This document shows, one piece after another, positions 1 to 4,731 of a stretch of DNA of 6,195 nucleotides. The notes under the pieces are model-generated. The model was not told the origin of the DNA and searched no databases. It saw only the letters and a program-made list of their open reading frames with translations. Source of the DNA: an uncultured Steroidobacter sp. (GTDB lineage Bacteria; Pseudomonadota; Gammaproteobacteria; Steroidobacterales; Steroidobacteraceae); contig CAMLEO010000364.1 in NCBI GenBank assembly GCA_946478975.1, positions 1-6,195 of the forward strand. Reading direction: 5' to 3'. A program made the translations under genes and the position numbers. Numbering within the stretch: position 1 is the stretch's first letter; the number at the start of each line of letters is the position of its first letter.

Positions 1-1287
1 CTGCGCGAGGATCAACGAGGCGCCGAAGTCCACATCGCGATTCACTGAATCCTTGGGACAGTTCAAGCGTTTCGAATTGCCGAAGCAGCCGGTGAGAAAA
101 ATATCGTTGGCGGTCGCCTGGAACGACCAGCGAATGCGGCCGTCTTTCAGATCGATTGCGAGAATCGCATCCGTGGTCGGCGCAGCGGGCTCCGAAGTTG
201 CTTCGCCGGTGCCGACATACAACACGCCGCGCCTGGCGTCGATTACAGGCGAGTTCCAGATCGGCGCGCCCGAGGGGCCGTAAATCATTTTGCCGTCGCC
301 GCGATCGCGCACCGGCTTCGCTTCTGCCATCGTGTGCGTGGTCCAAAGTTTCTTTCCAGTCGCGGCGTCCAGTGCGGTGACTGCGCCGTGGGTCTTGCAG
401 CACTCGTGATTGTCGTTGGCACCGAGTGAGATCTCATATTGTGAGATCGGCACATACACACGATCTTTGTGCATCACCGGCGTGCCGGTGGTCAGCGAGA
501 ACTGGTACAGCCCGACATACTGGATCCAAAGGAGCTGGCCGGTGCTCGCATCGAGCATGTGGACCTTCGAGGCCACATCGGCGAACACGATCACCTTGCG
601 GCCGCCTCGCAGTTCGCCGAAGGCGGCGCTGGTGCGCAGGGGTGTTTCGTGTTGGTAAACCCACTGCACGCAAGGCTTCGCTGAAATGTCGATTGCGAAC
701 AGGCGTTGGGCATCGGCGACGGGCAGGAACAATGTAGTGCCCACGACGGCAGGTTGCGAGCGCATCGCCGTCGCTTTGGGAAAACCGAGCGCCCATGCCA
801 GTTCCAGCTCCCGCATATCGCTGGTGCGCAGTCCGGCCTGCGCGGCGCTCAGCTGACGGTGATTTTTCACATCGAAACCGAAGCCGGCGACGGTCGCCGG
901 CGTGTCCAGTTTCACCCTGCGGCGCTCGGCCGGGCACATCATCGGCGCCAGCCATTCATCGGAAGTTGCCTCCCTGCCGACCAGGAAATCGATGACTGCA
1001 GATTTTTGCGCGGTACTGAGCGTTGCTGCCTGAACTTTCATCTTGCCTTCGTTCAGTGCGTACAGCAGGGTCTGATAGCGCATGCCCTTGAGCGTTTCGA
1101 GGGCCGGCGCGCGGCTCGCCTCGGGGTTGTTGTGACAGGCGGCACAGGCTTGGTCATACAAAGCCTTGCCCGGATGCTCCCCCGCATGTTCGTTGGCTGC
1201 CTCGGCCGCGGTCAGCGTTTGTGACCAAGTCAACATCAGCAGCGCGATTCCGAGCGCGAATTTCCGTATTGCGGCTACAGCGCACAT
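1..1287 (-). CDS. Cytochrome c/PQQ beta-propeller dehydrogenase, polyvinyl-alcohol-dehydrogenase-like (3' end outside window)
   Basis: The frame is open from an ATG at 1287 to the window edge, giving 429 residues; the C-terminus lies to the left. Residues 1-28 form a Sec signal peptide (basic RK, hydrophobic LGIALLMLT, then TAA). A short cytochrome c domain follows, with one heme site C48-A-A-C51-H52 and a probable axial Met near residue 83 ahead of a 'LSTAQKSAVIDFLVG' helix. From about residue 115 the chain is a PQQ-type beta-propeller with repeated 'ALDAATGKKLW' and 'AIDLKDGRIRWSFQ' blades. Vicinal cysteines C296-C297 resemble the disulfide next to PQQ in quinoprotein alcohol dehydrogenases. 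The VDFGASLIL segment also fits the family. Known relatives oxidise alcohols in the periplasm and pass electrons from PQQ to heme c. The substrate here cannot be told; 'polyvinyl alcohol' is a family label only. The start is fixed by an in-frame TAG directly before the ATG and a strong Shine-Dalgarno (1296-1303). It is divergent from the GH20-like gene. Confidence 0.88.
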   Translation of the reverse strand, partial: MCAVAAIRKFALGIALLMLTWSQTLTAAEAANEHAGEHPGKALYDQACAACHNNPEASRAPALETLKGMRYQTLLYALNEGKMKVQAATLSTAQKSAVIDFLVGREATSDEWLAPMMCPAERRRVKLDTPATVAGFGFDVKNHRQLSAAQAGLRTSDMRELELAWALGFPKATAMRSQPAVVGTTLFLPVADAQRLFAIDISAKPCVQWVYQHETPLRTSAAFGELRGGRKVIVFADVASKVHMLDASTGQLLWIQYVGLYQFSLTTGTPVMHKDRVYVPISQYEISLGANDNHECCKTHGAVTALDAATGKKLWTTHTMAEAKPVRDRGDGKMIYGPSGAPIWNSPVIDARRGVLYVGTGEATSEPAAPTTDAILAIDLKDGRIRWSFQATANDIFLTGCFGNSKRLNCPKDSVNRDVDFGASLILAQ

Positions 1288-1295
1288 CTATTGTT

Positions 1296-1303
1296 CCCCC
1301 TCC
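1296..1303 (-). promoter_or_regulatory. Ribosome binding site of the PQQ/cytochrome c gene
   Basis: On the minus strand GGAGGGGG lies 8 bases before the ATG at 1287. With the in-frame TAG at 1288-1290 immediately upstream, it fixes the start codon. Confidence 0.75.
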
Positions 1304-1353
1304 GTGCTGCTATTAGAGTCTGGGACCCGCGGCAGCTGCTCATAAGATTTGTT

Positions 1354-1378
1354 GGCAGTTGTTGCCGAGTAGTCGGCA
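1354..1378. repeat. Overlapping inverted repeats, possible operator
   Basis: TGCCGA (1363-1368) and TCGGCA (1373-1378) form a perfect 6-base dyad around GTAG. The same left arm can instead pair with GGCA (1354-1357) across GTTGT, so three arms compete for two pairings. The site lies near the middle of the divergent region, about 70 bases from the minus-strand ATG and about 115 from the plus-strand ATG. It could be a protein-binding site or a small RNA hairpin; its significance is unproven. Confidence 0.35.
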
Positions 1379-1478
1379 CCGCGCTTGGGCATACCTCCTG
1401 CATATGGATGGCGCACGGGATTTATTTTTCGCCGCGCCTGAATAGACGACTACTGGCCACTCAACAGGGCGTCGGACG

Positions 1479-1486
1479 AGGGAGGA
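1479..1486 (+). promoter_or_regulatory. Ribosome binding site of the GH20-like gene
   Basis: AGGGAGGA lies 7 bases before the ATG at 1494, a near-ideal Shine-Dalgarno. It selects this start, which is also the one that gives a proper signal peptide. Confidence 0.75.
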
Positions 1487-1493
1487 AAACACA

Positions 1494-3269
1494 ATGGTTG
1501 GTCGAGGGTTGGCTGCGCTGACGGCGTGGCTGTGTTTGGCTGCAAGCGCTCTGGCGGCGGACCGCGCGGCGGATATTTCGCTGATTCCATGGCCGGCCAG
1601 TCTCGAAATGACCGGCGGCGCGCTCACCGTGGAGCCCGACACGCAGCTCATTGTCGCTGGCGACGCGAGGGTGGGCGTGATCGCGCGCTATTTTGGGGAT
1701 CTGGTGGAGCGTTCGCGCGGCTGGCGCCCCGTGATCGCTCAGGGCACGGTCGAGGATGCTCCAAAACGGGCCGTTGTCTTTACATTGGTGAGCGGCGGCG
1801 CCGGCGGCGAGGCCTACACCATCGATGTGTCTTCCAAAGGCGCTGTGGTCTCCGCCTCCGATCCTCGTGGCTTGTTCAACGGCGCGGTCACCATGTGGCA
1901 GTTGTTGACCATGCATGCGGCTGACACTCGCGAGATCCGCATTCCCGGCGTCAAGATCGTGGACGCGCCTCGGCTGCGCTGGCGCGGCCTGCTGCTCGAT
2001 TCCGCACGTCAGTATCAGTCGGTCGCCTTCATCAAGCGCTACATCGATTTCATGGCGCTTCACAAACTGAATGTGTTGCATTGGCGCCTGGTCGACGATC
2101 ACGCATGGCGCCTGCAGATTCCCAAATATCCCAAGCTCACCGGCGGCATGAGCTCTTACAGCGCCGATGACGTTCGCGAAGTGCTCACCCATGCGGCGGC
2201 TCGCAATGTGACTGTCGTGCCCGGGCTCGAAATGCCTGGCGGCGCGACGGCGGCGTCCACTGCATATCCGTTGCTGCGAGCGGCGGATGCACCGGTCCAG
2301 CAGGGCCCGACCTTGTACAACATCGATGAACAAACATTCGCGTTCTTCGACGACGTGTTCGCGCACGTGGCGTTGCTGTTTCCGAGCGAGTTCGTGCACA
2401 TCGGCGCGGCGGACGTGTCGAAGGATCAATGGAAACAATCGAGCAGCGTGCAGGCGCGCATGCGCGAGCTCGGCATCATCAACGAGCAGAAAGTGCAGCG
2501 ATATTTCTTCGAGCGCATCGGCCAGCTCACGCAGAAATATAAAAAGCGCATCGTCGGTTGGGACGCGGTGTTCTCAGGCGGCGTGCCCCAGGACACGGTG
2601 ATCATGACTGGCAAAGGTCTCGATGGCGCGCTGGGTGCCGTCGCCTCCGGCTATGAAGTGGTCGTGTCGTCACATGCGACGTTGAGTTTCAATCTCGCGC
2701 AAAGCGCGACCGGCAACGAAGCGGCGAAGACCGATATCCTCAGCCTGGGTGATGTTTATCGTTTCGATCCGGCGCCGGCGGCGCTCGGGGCGCAGGACTT
2801 GAGCCGATTGATCGGCGTGCAGGGCAATGTTTGGACGACGCCCGACGACAACGAAGACGATGTCGAGGCGATGACGTTCCCGCGGGCCGCGGCACTGGCG
2901 GAAATCGGCTGGACGGCGCCGAGCTTCTTACGTTGGGCTGAGTTTCAGCCGCGCATGGTCGCGATGCTCGGCCGCTATGCGCACATGGGCGTTCGTTTCA
3001 GCGATGAAGCGTTTCGCGCCATGGCGTTCAAGCGCGGCGAAAACGGCGGCAAAGTCGCCGTCGAGCTGGCGAAGCAAGTGCCGCTGGGAGAGATTCGTTA
3101 CACGTTGAACGGCAGCGAGCCGAACGCGAAGTCGCAGGTCTACACCGACGTGTTCGAAGTTCCGCGCGTGGCAACGATCAAGGCAGCCGTGTTTTATAAC
3201 GGCGAACAGTTATCGCGCACCACTTCCGTCAACGTGGCCACCGACATCGTCGGTGGCCCGGCGCAATAG
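1494..3269 (+). CDS. Secreted GH20 beta-N-acetylhexosaminidase-like protein with degenerate active site (predicted pseudoenzyme)
   Basis: This 591-residue protein has a Sec signal peptide (1-22, ending ASALA-AD), a GH20 N-terminal alpha/beta domain (about 28-158), a GH20 TIM barrel (about 160-500) and a C-terminal chitobiase/Fn3-associated-like domain (about 516-585, 'IRYTLNGSEP'). Length and order match normal GH20 enzymes, which remove terminal GlcNAc/GalNAc by substrate-assisted catalysis. Fold signatures kept: RGLLLDSAR (R172), YIDFMALHKLNVLHW, DD201-202, W356, W447, FPR (462-464) and AEIGW. Catalytic signatures lost: HWHL reads HWRL (R198); PGH reads PGG (G250); GGDE reads A305-A306-D307; WDE reads WDA (A358); the barrel Trp near 373 is Gly; the Tyr-x-Asp pair reads S398-F-N400; WTE reads WTT (T449). 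The frame is uninterrupted, so this is not decay by nonsense mutation. Normal hydrolysis looks unlikely. A role in sugar binding, regulation or a different reaction is inference. Confidence 0.87.
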   Translation: MVGRGLAALTAWLCLAASALAADRAADISLIPWPASLEMTGGALTVEPDTQLIVAGDARVGVIARYFGDLVERSRGWRPVIAQGTVEDAPKRAVVFTLVSGGAGGEAYTIDVSSKGAVVSASDPRGLFNGAVTMWQLLTMHAADTREIRIPGVKIVDAPRLRWRGLLLDSARQYQSVAFIKRYIDFMALHKLNVLHWRLVDDHAWRLQIPKYPKLTGGMSSYSADDVREVLTHAAARNVTVVPGLEMPGGATAASTAYPLLRAADAPVQQGPTLYNIDEQTFAFFDDVFAHVALLFPSEFVHIGAADVSKDQWKQSSSVQARMRELGIINEQKVQRYFFERIGQLTQKYKKRIVGWDAVFSGGVPQDTVIMTGKGLDGALGAVASGYEVVVSSHATLSFNLAQSATGNEAAKTDILSLGDVYRFDPAPAALGAQDLSRLIGVQGNVWTTPDDNEDDVEAMTFPRAAALAEIGWTAPSFLRWAEFQPRMVAMLGRYAHMGVRFSDEAFRAMAFKRGENGGKVAVELAKQVPLGEIRYTLNGSEPNAKSQVYTDVFEVPRVATIKAAVFYNGEQLSRTTSVNVATDIVGGPAQ

Positions 3270-3279
3270 TTGAGTCGAT

Positions 3280-3299
3280 GACGCCGCTCAGCCGGCGTC
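3280..3299. terminator. GC-rich hairpin between convergent genes, possible weak terminator
   Basis: GACGCCG (3280-3286) and CGGCGTC (3293-3299) form a perfect 7-base stem with the loop CTCAGC. It sits just past the GH20-like stop and holds the stop codon of the opposing lipoprotein gene in its loop. There is no T-run on either side, so it is not a standard intrinsic terminator. Confidence 0.3.
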
Positions 3300-3806
3300 G
3301 TCGGCGCTGGCCGCCTGCGCAATCTCGACCTCGGTCTGCGGCGCGTAATCGGTGTTGTACATCACGCGATAGAGCTTCCAGCCCTCGCCGCGATTGCGCC
3401 ACACGTGCAGGTACTTGCCTTCCTCCACGTCCGAGCCGCGGCGTACGTCACGCACGCGGAAATGACCTTGCTCGATGGCGATGTCGTTCCTGATCATCGT
3501 CATGTCGGCCTCGGTGTTGAACGACACCACCGGGGTCATCTGATCTTTCAGATATTCGGCGATGCCTTCGCGTCCGGAGACCGCCGGCCCGCGCTCGGGC
3601 AGGATCTGGGCTTCGTCGTCGAACAAGGCCAGGCAGCCTTCGAGGTCGTCGGCATTGAAGGCCTGCTCGAACGATTGCACCACCGATTTGGGCAGGGCCT
3701 CGCTCCGGCTGCAGCCGTTGAGCGAAACTGCGAGCGCCAGAACCGTTCCTGCCAACGCCGTCCGTGCAGCCCACTTTGGCTGTGAATGAAGCGCTGTCGT
3801 ATTCAT
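3288..3806 (-). CDS. Lipoprotein with NTF2-like (SnoaL/DUF4440-like) domain
   Basis: The protein has 172 residues from an ATG at 3806. It begins with a basic n-region (PKWAAR) and a hydrophobic stretch ending in a lipobox-like L-N-G-C with Cys32, followed by Ser, which suggests outer-membrane sorting. Residues about 40-158 look like a single NTF2-like cone-shaped domain. The 'VVQSFEQAFNADDLEGCLALF' helix, 'SGREGIAEYLKDQ', and late strands with 'HVWRNRGEGWKLYRVMYNTD' are typical of SnoaL/DUF4440 proteins. Such domains bind small molecules or act as isomerases or cyclases, but many have no known activity and the function here is unassigned. The 3806 start is preferred because AGGGGGAAG sits 6 bases upstream and it gives a compact signal peptide. 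A GTG at 3833 would add nine residues but lacks a well-spaced site. The gene converges on the GH20-like gene with an 18-base gap. Confidence 0.8.
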   Translation of the reverse strand: MNTTALHSQPKWAARTALAGTVLALAVSLNGCSRSEALPKSVVQSFEQAFNADDLEGCLALFDDEAQILPERGPAVSGREGIAEYLKDQMTPVVSFNTEADMTMIRNDIAIEQGHFRVRDVRRGSDVEEGKYLHVWRNRGEGWKLYRVMYNTDYAPQTEVEIAQAASADDAG

Positions 3807-3812
3807 GATCGT

Positions 3813-3821
3813 CTTCCCCCT
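3813..3821 (-). promoter_or_regulatory. Ribosome binding site deciding the lipoprotein start
   Basis: On the minus strand AGGGGGAAG lies 6 bases before the ATG at 3806. It favours that start over the in-frame GTG at 3833. Confidence 0.6.
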
Positions 3822-3877
3822 GACGCGCGCCACCTCGCGTCACATTCGTTTCGGGTGCGTCGTTGCACCGTGAGAAA

Positions 3878-3906
3878 AGAATATTCCGCTGCACACACAG
3901 CGTCAC
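3878..3906 (-). promoter_or_regulatory. Candidate sigma70-type promoter of the lipoprotein gene
   Basis: On the minus strand GTGACG (3906-3901) is followed after 17 bases by TATTCT (3883-3878). Each box matches four of six consensus positions at optimal spacing. It would give a leader of roughly 65 bases before the ATG at 3806. This is an inference from consensus only. Confidence 0.35.
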
Positions 3907-3988
3907 CAGCGGATATCCGAGAGCCAGCGCGTCATGATCCCGCAATCATTTGATGCGTGCTCGCCGTTGACCTGTCAGCAGAACGGTG

Positions 3989-4014
3989 AGCGTTGTATCA
4001 AGCGTTGCTCAACG
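3989..4014. repeat. CGTTG/CAACG dyad and direct repeat upstream of the LysE-family gene
   Basis: AGCGTTG occurs twice (3989-3995 and 4001-4007), 12 bases apart. The second copy faces CAACG (4010-4014), making the near-palindrome CGTTG-CT-CAACG. The two-base centre makes an RNA hairpin unlikely, so a protein-binding dyad is the better guess. It sits about 90 bases before the LysE start. Confidence 0.3.
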
Positions 4015-4090
4015 TGGTTCAACACCAGCCAGCCATTGCCGCTCGGTGTGGCGCGTGGGTAAGCTCTCGATGAGCACGCCTGACGTGGGC

Positions 4091-4097
4091 GAGGGAG
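4091..4097 (+). promoter_or_regulatory. Ribosome binding site of the LysE-family gene
   Basis: GAGGGAG lies 7 bases before the ATG at 4105 and supports that start. Confidence 0.65.
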
Positions 4098-4104
4098 TCG
4101 AGTT

Positions 4105-4731
4105 ATGTCGTTGTATGGGCTGTTAGTTTTCGCGGCGATTTATATGCTGGCAGTGGCCACGCCCGGCCCCGGTGTGGCGGCGGTGATCGCGCGTTCGCTG
4201 GCTCGTGGCACTCGGGGTGCGCCGGCCTTTATTGCCGGATTTTTGGTGGGCGATCTCATTTGGTTCACATTTGCGGCCACCGGACTCGCAGCGCTGGCGC
4301 AGACGGCGCAAGCATTATTTGTGGTGGTGAAATACGTAGGTGCAGCGTATCTGCTGTTTCTGGCCTACAAGTTGTGGACCGCGCCGGTTGCGACTGTCGA
4401 CAGCACCGCCGCCGAAGCGGCGCTCGATCGAGGTCAGAAGCCGCTGCAGTTGTTTCTGGGCAGCCTCACGCTGACCTTGGCGAATCCCAAGACCATCATT
4501 TTCTTCATGGCGCTGCTGCCGACGGTCGTGCACTTGGAGCAACTGACGATCGCCGGCTTCCTGGAGATCGTGGCGACGATCGTGATCGTGCTGCCGCTGA
4601 CGCTCGGTTCTTATGTGGTGCTGGCCGACCGCGCACGTCGCGTCTTCAAGAGCGCGACGGCGGTTCGCCGGATCAATCGAGGCACGGGTGCCGCGATGGC
4701 CTGCGCCGCCGTCGCTGTCGCGACACGTTAG
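4105..4731 (+). CDS. LysE/RhtB-family amino-acid exporter
   Basis: This 208-residue inner-membrane protein has the usual length for the LysE/RhtB family, whose members export amino acids or their derivatives using the membrane gradient. Family marks visible are ATPGPGVAAVIARSLARGTR (18-37) in and after the first membrane helix, the second helix 'FIAGFLVGDLIWFTFAATG' (42-60), the end of the third helix with YKLW (88-91), a charged loop (about 95-114), and ANPKTIIFFMALLP (126-139). Hydrophobic segments fall near 5-25, 42-64, 70-91, 117-139, 148-173 and 194-206, giving about six helices. The closing INRGTGAAMACAAVAV is the standard last helix. The substrate cannot be read from the sequence, so no specific name such as rhtB is given. 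The gene stands alone on its strand, and its TAG stop directly abuts the stop of the opposing TonB-dependent receptor. Confidence 0.9.
   Translation: MSLYGLLVFAAIYMLAVATPGPGVAAVIARSLARGTRGAPAFIAGFLVGDLIWFTFAATGLAALAQTAQALFVVVKYVGAAYLLFLAYKLWTAPVATVDSTAAEAALDRGQKPLQLFLGSLTLTLANPKTIIFFMALLPTVVHLEQLTIAGFLEIVATIVIVLPLTLGSYVVLADRARRVFKSATAVRRINRGTGAAMACAAVAVATR

Larger units (their letters stand above)
1288..1493. other. Divergent intergenic region between the PQQ/cytochrome c gene and the GH20-like gene
   Basis: These 206 bases must hold the promoters of both divergent genes. I find no convincing -35/-10 pair for either direction. The region contains overlapping inverted repeats at 1354-1378, an orphan Shine-Dalgarno-like AGGAGGT on the minus strand at 1393-1399, and a T-rich patch (TTTATTTTTC, 1421-1430). 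A shared regulator acting on both genes is possible but not shown. Confidence 0.6.
3807..4104. other. Divergent intergenic region between the lipoprotein and LysE-family genes
   Basis: No gene is supported in these 298 bases. It holds a candidate promoter toward the lipoprotein (3878-3906), a short inverted repeat ATGAT/ATCAT (3934-3938 and 3945-3949), and a cluster of CGTTG/CAACG repeats at 3989-4014 on the LysE side. A TTGACC at 3967-3972 resembles a -35 box, but no matching -10 lies at normal spacing. No LysR-type regulator gene, often found beside LysE exporters, is present here. Confidence 0.6.

Noticed and set aside
434..955. A 173-codon minus-strand frame overlapping the PQQ/cytochrome c gene
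   Set aside because: It is an out-of-frame shadow. The frame that runs from 1287 to the edge carries the heme site and beta-propeller repeats across the same bases.
706..1224. A 172-codon plus-strand frame
   Set aside because: It is antisense to the PQQ/cytochrome c gene, with no family features and no convincing ribosome binding site.
1461..2438. A 325-codon open frame on the minus strand opposite the GH20-like gene
   Set aside because: Its product is rich in Arg, His and Gln with no recognisable fold or motif, as expected for the antisense of a GC-rich gene. The plus-strand frame has clear GH20 signatures, a signal peptide and a good ribosome binding site.
3405..3785. A 126-codon plus-strand frame opposite the lipoprotein gene
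   Set aside because: The minus-strand product has a signal peptide, lipobox and NTF2-like domain; the plus-strand product has no recognisable features.
3831..3833. GTG as an upstream start of the lipoprotein
   Set aside because: It would place charged residues (ARVRGK) ahead of a signal peptide that is already complete, and it lacks a properly spaced Shine-Dalgarno; the ATG at 3806 has one.
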